Notes under the pieces: generated by a model
Told to the model about the DNA's origin: nothing
Databases searched by the model: none
The model's input: the letters and a program-made list of their open reading frames with translations, nothing else
Translations under genes and position numbers: made by a program
Shown here: one piece after another, positions 29,248-38,842 of the stretch
Layout: the number at the start of each line of letters is the position of its first letter
How positions within the stretch are numbered: position 1 is the stretch's first letter
Source of the DNA: CAVTYH01 sp963738835
GTDB taxonomy: Bacteria; Planctomycetota; Planctomycetia; Pirellulales; JADZDJ01
Length of the DNA: 64,000 nt
Assembly: GCA_963738835.1 (NCBI GenBank)
Contig: CAVTYH010000001.1
Coordinates: forward strand, 1,302,001 to 1,366,000
Direction: 5' to 3'

Positions 29248-29979
29248 TTAGCGGCGAGATTGCGCCTGCATCAACAATCGCAGTATGTACATGAACAGCA
29301 GCGCCACTGACGCGAATAATGCCAGCGCGGCCGCAACGTGTTGTCCGATCTGATAATGGTGCAGCACGTTTGATGTGTCGTACAAAATGTATCCGCACGC
29401 TAGGACGATGACGGCCACCGTGAACAAAGTGCCCAAATAAAATCCGAACAACCAAGAGCACAAAATCAGACCCATCAGGCCCAACCCGGCAACGATCAAC
29501 CCCATTCGCAGGAATGAAAAATCCTTTCCCGTAATAAACACCGCGGCGGTCAACCCGGCAAACAGCAGAAGCGTGATTGTCGCAGCTGTGGGAATCACGC
29601 TCTCGCCGCCAAAATGCTGAGCGTAATACAGAATCGGGATGAAAATGAACGACTGGGCCACCACATACAATCCCAAGCCCGCATACTGAAGTCCGACGGA
29701 AGTCGAACTGCTGGCCCAATATCGAGCTAACCAAGAGCAGCCCATGAACAAAATGAAGGCGATGATCAACGGGCCGTTCCCGCCGCCACTCAACTTTTGC
29801 ATCACGTCGTGGGCAAACGACGTGTTCAAATAAACCGCTTCCAGCCCACAGAACGCCACAATCGCGCCCAGCAGGTGCAAGTACGCCTTCTTGATGAAAT
29901 CGACCCGTTCATTCGGCTCAGCGCGCGCAACAACGGCGCCCCAGTTCGATGCCTGATAAGGATTTTCTCCGAAACTCAT
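29248..29979 (-). CDS. Bax inhibitor-1 / YccA family membrane protein
   Basis: 243 residues from ATG 29979 (MSFGENPYQASNWGAVVARA). Seven hydrophobic helices: FIKKAYLHLLGAIVAFCGLE, NGPLIIAFILFMGCSWLARY, GLYVVAQSFIFIPILYYAQH, ATITLLLFAGLTAAVFITGK, RMGLIVAGLGLMGLILCSWL, LFTVAVIVLACGYILYDTSN, and a final helix LALFASVALLFMYILRLLM. The family forms pH-sensitive calcium-leak channels, and YccA inhibits FtsH; the role here is inferred from family. Conserved Asp in YDTSNVLHHY near the end is present. An upstream extension to 30063 exists but lacks support. Confidence 0.88.
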   Translation of the reverse strand: MSFGENPYQASNWGAVVARAEPNERVDFIKKAYLHLLGAIVAFCGLEAVYLNTSFAHDVMQKLSGGGNGPLIIAFILFMGCSWLARYWASSSTSVGLQYAGLGLYVVAQSFIFIPILYYAQHFGGESVIPTAATITLLLFAGLTAAVFITGKDFSFLRMGLIVAGLGLMGLILCSWLFGFYLGTLFTVAVIVLACGYILYDTSNVLHHYQIGQHVAAALALFASVALLFMYILRLLMQAQSRR

Positions 29980-30303
29980 AGCAGGGTTCCTCTGATTTGT
30001 GTTATTAGGGCGACTTGTTATTAGCTGAATTCTCTGCAAATTCAGCGACGATCGATGTGCCACCCCAGCGCGCAGGCCAGCGCATCCATCACAAGAAGCC
30101 TATCCCTCCCGATTTGGGGCGTCAAGCCGAGCGAACCGTCCGCCGTGGCCTGCTGCTTGACACTCGTCGTTATGGGCCGCACAATCGCCAAGAACTTAGT
30201 TATTTTTTTTCGCAAGCCCAGGGTTTGCAACATCTGAGCTTGAATTAGCGCGAAACGCACAAAGCTCAGAAGCACGTCTCTTTCTCAGGGCAGGAACTCC
30301 AGG
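29980..30303. other. Intergenic region with an 8-bp hairpin
   Basis: No convincing gene; short frames on both strands (about 60-77 codons) lack starts with ribosome sites. GCTGAATT (30024-30031) and AATTCAGC (30039-30046) form a hairpin. The region holds the divergent promoters of the Bax-inhibitor-1 and endonuclease III genes. Confidence 0.45.
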
Positions 30304-30341
30304 ATGGCAGTTACCAGCGCGCAGACATCAAACGCCGCGCT

Positions 30342-31004
30342 TTGAAAATCGCCAAACTGCTGGCGGCTGAATATCCCGATGCCACCTGCGCGTTGCACTT
30401 TTCCAACCCGTTACAGTTGCTGATTGCAACCATTCTCTCGGCCCAATGCACCGACGTGCGAGTGAACATGGTTACGCCGGCGCTGTTCAAAAAGTATCCC
30501 AGTGCCGCCGCGCTGGCGGCCGCCAGTCGGAGTGATGTGGAAAAGGCGATCCAAACCACCGGCTTCTTTCGCGCCAAAGCCAAGAGCATTCAAGGCGCCG
30601 CCCAAAAGCTGGTGGAAGAGCACGGCGGCAAAGTTCCGCAAACGATTGAAGAACTGGTGCAACTGCCAGGCGTCGGTCGCAAAACGGCCAACGTTGTGCT
30701 CGGGACCGCCTATGAGATTGCCTCGGGCGTAGTTGTCGATACGCATGTTACGCGGCTTTCGCAGCGAATGGGTCTTACGAAACAGAAAGACGCGGTCAAG
30801 ATCGAGCAAGATCTCATGGCGCTTTTGCCCCGCAGCCAGTGGGTCGATTTCAGCCATCGGCTCATTCACCACGGCCGGCGGATTTGCGTCGCCAGAAAAC
30901 CCCGCTGTGAGGATTGCGTTTTGATCAAGGTTTGCCCGAAAATCGGGGTGAAGGAAGCAGCCAGTGCGACGCGGAGCACCGGTCCAAGAAAAAAGGAACG
31001 CTAA
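30342..31004 (+). CDS. nth: Endonuclease III (DNA glycosylase/AP lyase)
   Basis: Removes oxidised pyrimidines in base-excision repair. Helix-hairpin-helix LPGVGRKTANVVLG with the catalytic Lys, the catalytic Asp in VVDTHVTRLSQRMGL, and a C-x6-C-x2-C-x5-C iron-sulfur loop (CVARKPRCEDCVLIKVC). The frame is open upstream to 30249 without an ATG; TTG 30342 gives MKIAKLLAAEYPDATCALHF. Possibly the true start is ATG 30304 with one base missing in the GCGCGC run at 30317-30322, which would give MAVTSAADIKRRALKIAKLL and a normal-length N-terminus. Residues matching the E. coli N-terminal part favour the longer form. Confidence 0.93.
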   Translation: MKIAKLLAAEYPDATCALHFSNPLQLLIATILSAQCTDVRVNMVTPALFKKYPSAAALAAASRSDVEKAIQTTGFFRAKAKSIQGAAQKLVEEHGGKVPQTIEELVQLPGVGRKTANVVLGTAYEIASGVVVDTHVTRLSQRMGLTKQKDAVKIEQDLMALLPRSQWVDFSHRLIHHGRRICVARKPRCEDCVLIKVCPKIGVKEAASATRSTGPRKKER

Positions 31005-31021
31005 GCCACAAGCGATAAATC

Positions 31022-31597
31022 ATGATCTTATCGGGTCACGAAATTCGAGAGCAGTTGGGAGGCAACATCGTCATCGATCCGTTCGATGGACGATACTTGA
31101 ATCCCAACAGCTATAACCTGACGCTGCATCATGAATTGATGACCTATGAAGAAATTGTGCTCGATATGCGCAAGGCCAATCGAGTGCGGCGGATTGAAAT
31201 TCCTGACGATGGTTTGATTCTCAGCCCGAATCAGCTGTATTTGGGCCGCACCGTAGAGCGCACGGAAACGCACAATTTGGTGCCGATGATCGAAGGTCGC
31301 TCCAGCATTGGCCGACTGGGATTATTCGTACACGTGACGGCCGGCTTCGGCGATGTGGGGTTTTGCGGCTTTTGGACGCTAGAGATGTTTGCCGTCCAGC
31401 CGGTGCGCATTTATCCCGGCGTGCCGATTTGTCAGATTTTCTATCATCAAATTTGCGGCGATATCACCGAGTATCGTAGTGACAAGTACCAGCACAATCA
31501 CGATATTCAGCCGAGTTTGCTGTTCAAGGAACTGAATCCAGACGAAGAGCAAGATCCGCAGCTGAAGCTTGAGTTTGGTATGGAGCGTTCACACTAA
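31022..31597 (+). CDS. dcd: dCTP deaminase
   Basis: Deaminates dCTP to dUTP for thymidylate synthesis. 191 residues: MILSGHEIREQLGGNIVIDP, the active-site region VPMIEGRSSIGRLGLFVHVT, AGFGDVGFCGFWTLEM and PICQIFYHQI are family signatures with the trimer-forming core. Starts 17 bases after nth, so probably co-transcribed. Length matches E. coli Dcd. Confidence 0.95.
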   Translation: MILSGHEIREQLGGNIVIDPFDGRYLNPNSYNLTLHHELMTYEEIVLDMRKANRVRRIEIPDDGLILSPNQLYLGRTVERTETHNLVPMIEGRSSIGRLGLFVHVTAGFGDVGFCGFWTLEMFAVQPVRIYPGVPICQIFYHQICGDITEYRSDKYQHNHDIQPSLLFKELNPDEEQDPQLKLEFGMERSH

Positions 31598-31606
31598 GCA
31601 TGGAAG

Positions 31607-31662
31607 GTGCTTGGTAGACTGGTTTCTGGCGGTCTGGATTCCGAATCGCCAGCACCAAGCAC
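31607..31662. terminator. Convergent-gene hairpin (bidirectional terminator candidate)
   Basis: GTGCTTGGT (31607-31615) pairs with ACCAAGCAC (31654-31662), and CTGGCG (31626-31631) with CGCCAG (31647-31652) inside. It fills the 70-base gap between dcd and the convergent cyclase gene. No clear U run on either side, so termination is inferred from position. Confidence 0.55.
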
Positions 31663-31667
31663 TTCAT

Positions 31668-32612
31668 CTATTTCTTCACGCTCTCGTTCATCGCTGGCTC
31701 CAGACAATCGATGAATTCCACTCGATTGCGACCATTGTCTTTAGCACGGTACAAGCCTGTATCGGCGGCGCGGATCAACTGAGTCATCTCCAGCGGGCTG
31801 TCCGACATCGCAACCGTCACGCCAATGCTCGCGCTAACCGCCACGGGACCCTTGGCATCATTCACCGACACCTGGCCGATGGCAATTCGCATTCGCTCCG
31901 CATGGCTCAAGGCGTTCACCTTGTCACAACCCGGCAGAATCAGCAAGAATTCCTCACCACCAAACCGGCCGATGCAATCGTAAGGTCGCGTCGTGGCGAG
32001 CATTGCTTTGGCGGCGGCGCATAACACTTTATCACCCACTAAATGGCCGTGATAATCGTTGATGTGCTTGAACCGATCTAAGTCGATCAAGGCTACGCCA
32101 ATGCAGCCGCCGTGCCGCTGCTGACGCGTGAGCTCGGAGTTTAAGATTTCGAGCGTCGCTCCACGATTGTACAAGCCGGTTAGCGAATCGTGCGTAGCTT
32201 GTTCTCGCAGCGCCTCGCGGGCCGCGATCAATTGATCTTGCAGGTACAAAATTCGTTTGCCGGTTCGAAGCCGCACCTTGAGTTCTTCGGGGTTGAACGG
32301 CTTAATCACGTAATCGTCGGCTCCGGCGTCGAGACCAGCGATCACGTCATCTTGCGTGTGTTTGCCGGTGAGCAAAATGATAAACTTGTAAGCTTCCGAC
32401 TCGCGCTGCCGAATCTGGCGGCAAATCTCCACACCATCCATGCCGGGCATTTGCCAATCCAAAACCGCCAGCTTCGGCGCCTCCGGATGCAACAGCGAAG
32501 CGAACGCTTCGAAGCCGTCGCGGGCAATGGCCACTTCGTAACCCCAGCGCTTGAGCGACGTTTCTAACAGCCGCTGCGAAATCACATCGTCATCCGCCAC
32601 AAGCACCTTCAT
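31668..32612 (-). CDS. Response regulator with GGDEF diguanylate cyclase domain
   Basis: 315 codons from ATG 32612. REC domain: KVLVADDDVISQRLL, phosphoacceptor Asp in AVLDWQMPGMDG, Lys in DYVIKPFNPEEL. A helical linker (YLQDQLIAAREALREQAT) leads to the GGDEF domain: HDSLTGLYNRGATLEIL, IDLDRFKHINDYHGH, active site RFGGEEFLLILP with an inhibitory RxxD site (RPYD) five residues before it. It should make cyclic-di-GMP under control of phosphorylation. Its ATG overlaps the stop of the hybrid kinase gene (ATGA), so the upstream HPt-bearing kinase is the likely phosphodonor. Confidence 0.93.
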   Translation of the reverse strand: MKVLVADDDVISQRLLETSLKRWGYEVAIARDGFEAFASLLHPEAPKLAVLDWQMPGMDGVEICRQIRQRESEAYKFIILLTGKHTQDDVIAGLDAGADDYVIKPFNPEELKVRLRTGKRILYLQDQLIAAREALREQATHDSLTGLYNRGATLEILNSELTRQQRHGGCIGVALIDLDRFKHINDYHGHLVGDKVLCAAAKAMLATTRPYDCIGRFGGEEFLLILPGCDKVNALSHAERMRIAIGQVSVNDAKGPVAVSASIGVTVAMSDSPLEMTQLIRAADTGLYRAKDNGRNRVEFIDCLEPAMNESVKK

Positions 32613-35377
32613 GCGCAAACTCCTTTCGACCATTGGGCCAGTTCCACCAGTAACCGATCCATGTTGTCTTTCAAGTCGATAAGTGCGTCGTCGATCGACT
32701 CCATCTCTCCCGCACGCGCCAACTTTTCCAGCTCCAGGGCTGCTCGCGCACACGGCAATGCGCTCAGGTTCTGCAACGCGCCTTTAAGGGCATGAGCGGC
32801 ACGCTCGACGGCCTGAGAATCGCGGCGATCGGCGCCGGATTTGATTTCCGCCAGCAGACGCGGTGAACTATCGAGAAACAGATCGATCATCTCGTCGGCC
32901 AGGGCCGTATCGTTCTCGACCCGCGCAAGAGCGATTCGAAGTGGATCGTGGGAGCATCTTCGTTTGTGGTGACCGAGGTGTCAGAAGCGTGTCGAACGGT
33001 GTATTCCGGGCAAGTCAATTGCGACGCGCAAGGTGGGTCATCGTCGGTTACCTTCGTCGTTTGACCGGCCGATTCCATCGGCACCAGGCTTTCTATCACG
33101 GCCATCAGTTCTTGGGGATTCACCGGTTTCGAGACGTAACCATCCATCCCGGCTTCCAGACAACATTCCCGATCGCCCTTCATGGCTCGCGCCGTCATGG
33201 CGACAATCGGCAGATGGCCGCCGGTCGCGGCCTCTCGTTCTCGAATGGCCGCTGTGGCGGCAAAGCCGTCCATTTCCGGCATCTGCAAGTCCATTAAAAT
33301 CAGATCGAATTGCTGCGCCTCCAGGGCGTACAGCGCTTGTTGGCCATTATCGACCGCCATCACTGCGTGACCACGTTTTTCGAGAATGCCGGCCGCGACC
33401 CGCTGATTCACCGGATTATCTTCGGCCAGCAAGATGTTCAATTGCCACAGGCTGTCGGAAAGTTCGGCTGTGCGACTTTTGGCTTTGGAGGATGCTTCCG
33501 TTTCGGAATCCAAAGGTGGTGGATTCATCAAACGCAGGATCGCGTCCAGCAGTTCCGATTGCTTAATTGGTTTAGTGAGATAGGCGGCCACGCCGAGATC
33601 GCGGCAGCGTTGGGCGTCGGAAAATTGCGCTGCCGACGAAAGCATCATTAATGTGGAGCCGGCGATGTCGGAATTCGCCTTGATCTGTTCTACCAGCATG
33701 AAACCATCCATGGCCGGCATTTGCGCGTCGAGCAACACCAGCGAGAACGGCCTGTTTCGCTTCGCTGCCAATTGGAGCGCCGTCAGCGCTTCAGCGCCGC
33801 TGCCGACCACCGTCGGCCGCATCCGCCACTGGCGCAAGATTTCTTCCAGAATTCGGCGATTGGTGTTGTTATCGTCGACAACCAGCGCCGATACCCCGCG
33901 CAACCGGTCGGTCACTTTTGGCTCTCTCGGACGGACTTGTTTATCTAATCCAAATTGGGCGGTGAAGTGGAACGTGCTCCCCGCGCCAACTTCGCTTTCT
34001 AGCCAGATTCTTCCCCCCATCAGGCCGACCAGCTTCGTCGAGATCGCCAGCCCCAATCCGGTGCCACCGTAAGTGCGGCGTGGTGGAATTGTCGGCTTGC
34101 TCAAAGGCTTTGAAAATCAGCTCTTGCTTGTCTTGGGGGATGCCGATGCCCGTGTCGGCTACGGCAAAGTGCAAACACACTTCCTCCTCGGTTTTGGAAA
34201 CCACATCGACCTGTAAATTCACTTCACCGTGCTTGGTGAACTTGATCGCGTTGCCCGCCAGGTTGACAATTATTTGCCGCAATCGTCCCGGATCGCCCAG
34301 CAGGTTTTCCGGCACCTCGGCAGGGATCCGGCAGCTCAATTCCAGACCGTTCTGATGTGCGCGGAGCCCGAGCGTTTTGCAAGTGTCGCCCAAGAGCTCG
34401 GGCAAGTGAAATCCGAGGCGGTCGATGTGCAGCTTGCCCGCTTCGATTTTTGAAAAATCGAGAATGTCATTGACCACTGTCAGCAAAGAATCGGCGCACG
34501 ATTTGACGGTGGACAAATACTCTTTCTGGCGAGGACTGAACGGCGTATCGAGTGCCAATTCGGTCATACCGACAATGCCATTCAGTGGCGTGCGTATTTC
34601 ATGGCTCATGTTGGCCAGAAATTCGCCTTTGGCGCGGCTGGCCGCTTCAGCGGCATCTCGAGCGCGGATGAGTTCTTGCTGGCTGGCTTGAAGCTCGGCG
34701 GTTCGTTCAATGACAGTCTCCTCGATCTTCACATTGGTGTTTTCCAGTTCCGCGGTACGCAGGGCGATCTCCCGCATCTCGCGAATTCCAGTAAAGCACC
34801 AACGCACCAAAATAATGTCTTCGAACACCACCCAACCACCATGCTCCAGCGACCGCAACCACGATGCCGACAATACGCCGTACACCGATTGCGGCCAAAA
34901 AATGCCGCGCAGCAAGTGATCGAACACCACCACGCTGGACGCGGTAACCAAGACCCGCCAATCGCGATAAAAAGCCAAAAATGCCAGCGAGCCGAACACG
35001 TGAAAGTGCGTTTCAATTCTTCCACCCGTCAGGTGAATCAGCAGCGCCGAAGTCAGCATTTGAGCGACGGCAATGACGTGACGCGTCAGAACTCGCCCCG
35101 GCTGAAACGCCGCCAATAGAACCGGCAGACTGGTAATCACACCGCCCAACAGAACTGCCGCCCAGATGTGCGGATGAACCTCACTCCTAGTGCCGATCCA
35201 GGTACGCGGCGAAATCAAAACTGCGGCCGCGATCGACGCCAACCATTGCACCACCATCAGCGCCGCAAACATCCGGTCGGTTTGCACGTAAATCTGCCGT
35301 TGATGCAGCGTGAACAGTTCGTCCGCGCGGCGGCGAGTTGCAGAATCGAGCTCTTCGTGTTGACGATGGTAAGGCAT
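32609..35377 (-). CDS. Membrane hybrid histidine kinase (HisKA-HATPase-REC-REC-HPt), two frame breaks
   Basis: About 922 residues once joined. N-terminus: an integral membrane sensor with six or so helices (MVVQWLASIAAAVLISPRTW, WAAVLLGGVITSLPVLLAAF, FGSLAFLAFYRDWRVLVTAS), then a coiled coil, HisKA with FLANMSHEIRTPLNGIVGMT, HATPase (IVNLAGNAIKFT, VADTGIGIPQDK, YGGTGLGLAIS), REC1 (LLDAQMPAMDG, YLTKP), REC2 (LMDLQMPEMDG, YVSKP) and an HPt domain (AAHALKGALQNL). Breaks: near 34075-34080, where removing one base gives the canonical STTRTYGGTGLGL, and 32923-32926, where one base restores FESLLARVENDTALADEM. It starts 15 bases after a RedB-like gene and is coupled to the cyclase gene. Confidence 0.88.
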
Positions 35378-35392
35378 GCCGGATGCGCCATT

Positions 35393-36022
35393 TTATTGGG
35401 AGGACGTACTGTCAACGATTGGACACCCAAACACTGGCGTCGAACGACACAACGAAGCGCCGCCGTTCATCAAATCGACGATCGCCGATTCCCCCGCGTT
35501 GTCTCCTTCATGACCACGGGCCGAGGTAACTCCACCTTCGAACAGCAATCGACCTTGCGGATCGTAGAGAAAGGCTTGACCGGAAGTCGCCGCCTGGAAT
35601 CGCCGGGCTTCTGCACCGTCGACGTCACTCATTACATGTGCTCCGGGAATCGCTGCGGCGCTGCGCCACAAGTCGGTTTGTTCCCAGCCGGGTGCGGCGC
35701 TCTTTGGCTTATAAAACACAATCCACGGACTCACTGGGTCTTTGCACTGCGCGACAATTTGCGCCAACTCGGCCATGCTTGCCCAGCTGCACGGACACCG
35801 CGGGTGACAAAACATCACCAGCGTTTTTTCATGTTTCGCCAGTTCGATGGCACTCTCGGTTGGCCAAATGCTCGCCGTCGGTGCGGCCACCCCTGGCGTG
35901 CCGGCGTAGTTCCACAGCAGCCACATGCCGACGCCAATCGCGCCGCACCACACCGTTGCCGCCACGATGGGCCAAGACATCAACTGATTGGACGTGCCTT
36001 TGAATTGCTTGATCGGATCCAT
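35393..36022 (-). CDS. Membrane-anchored RedB-like thioredoxin-fold protein
   Basis: 209 residues: one N-terminal helix (WPIVAATVWCGAIGVGMWLL), then a thioredoxin-like fold with LVMFCHPRCPCSWASMAELA (CxxxC-type Cys cluster), WIVFYKPKSAAPGWEQTDLW, and FLYDPQGRLLFEGGVTSARG. This pattern (HPxCPCS) is called RedB in planctomycete annotation. The active site is not a classic CxxC, so redox or peroxiredoxin-like sensing is possible. Being just upstream of the hybrid kinase suggests it could pass a redox signal to it (inference). Confidence 0.75.
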   Translation of the reverse strand: MDPIKQFKGTSNQLMSWPIVAATVWCGAIGVGMWLLWNYAGTPGVAAPTASIWPTESAIELAKHEKTLVMFCHPRCPCSWASMAELAQIVAQCKDPVSPWIVFYKPKSAAPGWEQTDLWRSAAAIPGAHVMSDVDGAEARRFQAATSGQAFLYDPQGRLLFEGGVTSARGHEGDNAGESAIVDLMNGGASLCRSTPVFGCPIVDSTSSQ

Positions 36023-36233
36023 AAACAGTGCGCATCGTGGCCGGCGGCCAATAGGAATGCACTTCGCCCTGTCAATTCATAGGTCGCAAACCCTGACTTG
36101 GTGGGGACTAGATGCGATTCAGCCCCTGTGGAAGACAAAACCTTCGCGCCCGTCGCCATTATCCGATGTTGCAAATAAGCAACAATGCAAAAGAAAGTGA
36201 TGTCAGCAGAGACGGACAAGAGACGATTTCGTC

Positions 36234-37745
36234 TCACATCACGGCGAAGTAGTTTTCCACCGCGAAGTCGAAATACTCGGAGGTCAGTTCCAACGGCAGA
36301 TTATGGAACAGGCAGAAATTGCGGACTTGCATCAACAGGTCGCGCGGTTGGCAGCAGCGGAACCGCCGACTAACTGCCTTATAGTGCGTTTCGACCACGT
36401 AGTCCACCGGCTCTTCAACATACTCAAAGCCCAGTTTGGGGCACATCAACTTGAAGAGATTTCGAAACTCATCTTCGGTCGGATCGACGATCTCGATCTT
36501 GTACGGAATTCGCCGCAAGAACGCATCATCCACCAGGTCCTTCGGCTCGAGATTGGTCGAAAAGATAATCAACTGATCGAACGGCACCTGAATCTTTTTG
36601 CCGCTGGTCAAATTCAAATAATCGTACCGTTTTTCCAAAGGCACAATCCAGCGATTCAACAGCTCGTCAGTGCTCATCTTCTGGCGGCCGAAGTCGTCGA
36701 TCACCAGCGTACCGCAGTTGCTCTTCAATTGCATCGGCGCTTCGCTGATGCCGGTCGAAGTGTTTAGCGTCACTTCTAGATTGTCCATCGTCAATTCGCC
36801 GCCCACCACAATTGTCGGCCGGCGAATACGAATCCAGCGCTTGTCGATTTTGCGATTTTCCAGCAACTGATTCGAATTCTCCAACGGCGATTCTTCATGA
36901 TTGCTTGGATCGAACAGCCGAATGATTTCGCCATCGACTCCGATCGCCCGCGGAATCCAAAGAAATTGCCCGAAGGCCCGCGTCACCCGCTCTGCAATGC
37001 TTGTCTTTCCGTTGCCAGGCGCGCCGTATAGAAACAATCCGCGACCCGAGTTGATCGCCGGTCCCAGCCGGGCCATCATCCGCGGATTGATGAGCAAATC
37101 TTCGAATGCCCGTTGCAAATCGTCCGCGGTCGGGTGCTGGTTGGTGATCGATTGCGCCGCGACACTGACAATGTAGTCAGTCAAGTTCACGGGTGCCGCG
37201 CCAAAGTAGGTGCAATGTTCCGATTGCCGCCGAGCCCGTTCCCGACCCAAGTCGGTCAATTGGAACTGATAGTCGTTCATCGCCGCCGAACCGCGATGAA
37301 ACACCAATTGATCGAACTTCATCTGCCGCAGCAGCTCTTCGATCAGCACGAACGGCAGCTTCACCTGGTCGGCGATATCACGCCCTGTGGCATCGCCGCG
37401 GGCCAGCAAGAATTTCAAGATCAGCGATTCGACTTCGCTTTCCGTGACCTTGGCATCCGGTAACGAGGACGGTTCTTGCGGGTAGAATTCGCTGTCCGGG
37501 CCAACTTGGGCGGCCGAATTCGCCGACTGACCCAGGTCAGACTGCTGCCCGGTGAGCTTCGCGATGCGTCCCAGCAACTGATCGAGCTTCTCCTGCCGGT
37601 CCCTTTCCGCTTGAGCGACCGCAGCCGACTTGGCGCTATCGTGATCCGGCGCCGTGGCAGCCACTGCAGCCCAGGAATCGGCCCCGGTATCGCTACCGCG
37701 GCCAGCTAATCGGGTAAGCAATTCTTGAACGGGACTCTCAGGCAT
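36234..37745 (-). CDS. AAA-family ATPase with N-terminal winged helix
   Basis: 503 residues. A variable N-terminus, a winged-helix-like segment (VESLILKFLLARGDATGRDI), then an AAA core with Walker A (LFLYGAPGNGKTSIAERV), an insertion, Walker B (GTLVIDDFGRQKMSTDELLN), arginine-containing second region (FSTNLEPKDLVDDAFLRRIP) and a lid domain. The CH-type layout with a Walker B ending VIDDFGRQ is seen in planctomycete proteins near pilus and secretion genes. The prepilin gene lies 1.1 kb away on the opposite strand; a functional link is only suggested by proximity. Confidence 0.8.
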   Translation of the reverse strand: MPESPVQELLTRLAGRGSDTGADSWAAVAATAPDHDSAKSAAVAQAERDRQEKLDQLLGRIAKLTGQQSDLGQSANSAAQVGPDSEFYPQEPSSLPDAKVTESEVESLILKFLLARGDATGRDIADQVKLPFVLIEELLRQMKFDQLVFHRGSAAMNDYQFQLTDLGRERARRQSEHCTYFGAAPVNLTDYIVSVAAQSITNQHPTADDLQRAFEDLLINPRMMARLGPAINSGRGLFLYGAPGNGKTSIAERVTRAFGQFLWIPRAIGVDGEIIRLFDPSNHEESPLENSNQLLENRKIDKRWIRIRRPTIVVGGELTMDNLEVTLNTSTGISEAPMQLKSNCGTLVIDDFGRQKMSTDELLNRWIVPLEKRYDYLNLTSGKKIQVPFDQLIIFSTNLEPKDLVDDAFLRRIPYKIEIVDPTEDEFRNLFKLMCPKLGFEYVEEPVDYVVETHYKAVSRRFRCCQPRDLLMQVRNFCLFHNLPLELTSEYFDFAVENYFAVM

Positions 37746-38006
37746 AACGGAATTATTTCTGTTTCGTCGCCGATCGAGAAATGCAGTCGGCGGTGATCAA
37801 AGTTTTCTGGCCCGGAAGAAGAGAACTCGCGCAACAACTTTAGGTCGGCAGGCAATTGCGTCAACCGGCAGCTGAGCCAGGAGACGAAACGCGCCGAAAG
37901 TAACGATTCTGCCGTCGCTGCTACGGCACGCCGAACCGGGTTTTGAGCTAGACTTACAGTGCAAGCCAGAGTTATTCGCAAATCCGCTTGCGGCTTAGCG
38001 TGAATT

Positions 38007-38621
38007 ATGCGCATCCATCGATTCGCAACTGCGTGCTTTGCATTCACGGTCTGGCTTGGCCTCTGGTCTGCATTACCAGTCGAAGCCGGCACAGCCACCG
38101 GCGGACGGGATAGCATTGATCCCGGTGAAGCCTCGCAGCAGGGGGTGTGGCGGGGCGATATTGTCGATCCGCAATCACTCCGTCCGAGCTTTCAGCCGGG
38201 TGTGATTACCGATCCTGGCACGGTCCGGCTTGAGCGATATCAATGGCAGAACATTGATCCGGGTCCGATTTTTAATCCGATCGTTCCCGAGACCTGGGCG
38301 AGCACGCACGAAGCTGTTATCGAACAGCTGCCTGGCAATCAAAACGTGCTGCCTTCGGCCGTTGAAGGGCAATTAGCGCCGAACACGTTAGACGAGTATC
38401 AGGCCATGGCACCGGACAGCGCGGTGCTGAACCCCGTCGATCCTGGCGCTGCTGAAATGCGGGCCAATCTGTTTGGCCGTGTCGATCCTGGTCGGTTGCC
38501 CGACCAACTGGGCGGCCCCGGCGGCGGTCTGGGCCGTTCGGCCATCTTCTACAACAACCAGTACGAATCGCACACGCCAAGTGCCGGCGTCCCTAGCCGC
38601 CGTGCGCGACTGGCTTGGTAA
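38007..38621 (+). CDS. Secreted protein with DPG repeats, unknown function
   Basis: 204 residues with a signal peptide (FATACFAFTVWLGLWSALPV). The mature protein is repeated around short DPG/DPx units (DSIDPGEASQ, VIDPQS-like, ITDPGTVRLE, NIDPGPIFNP, NPVDPGAAEM, RVDPGRLPD). No known domain. It begins on ATG 38007 without a clear ribosome site. The repeated Asp-Pro-Gly turns could form a periodic surface structure; that is speculation. Confidence 0.65.
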   Translation: MRIHRFATACFAFTVWLGLWSALPVEAGTATGGRDSIDPGEASQQGVWRGDIVDPQSLRPSFQPGVITDPGTVRLERYQWQNIDPGPIFNPIVPETWASTHEAVIEQLPGNQNVLPSAVEGQLAPNTLDEYQAMAPDSAVLNPVDPGAAEMRANLFGRVDPGRLPDQLGGPGGGLGRSAIFYNNQYESHTPSAGVPSRRARLAW

Positions 38622-38842
38622 TGCACACAGCGCAATCTGCTAGCTGGCGAAAGATTGTCCTTCCATGGCGAATTCTTCGCCAAGCCAAAGTCGACTTCGA
38701 TTGTGCGTCCACGCCTTCTTCGGAGAATTCTTGCCCACGGGTCCTTTCGTGATTGTGGTACAGCAATTGCTTGCCATCGCGACAACTTGCTGTTGCGCGC
38801 GGCACAGCAGAAGCAATACCCATAATTAATAGGAGTAAGAGT

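Noticed and set aside
30042..30275. 77-codon minus-strand and 60-codon plus-strand frames before nth
   Set aside because: No ribosome sites, no domains, and they overlap each other in a region expected to hold promoters.
35168..36082. A long plus-strand frame opposite the kinase and RedB-like genes
   Set aside because: Arg/His-rich, no domain, and overlaps two genes with clear motifs on the minus strand.
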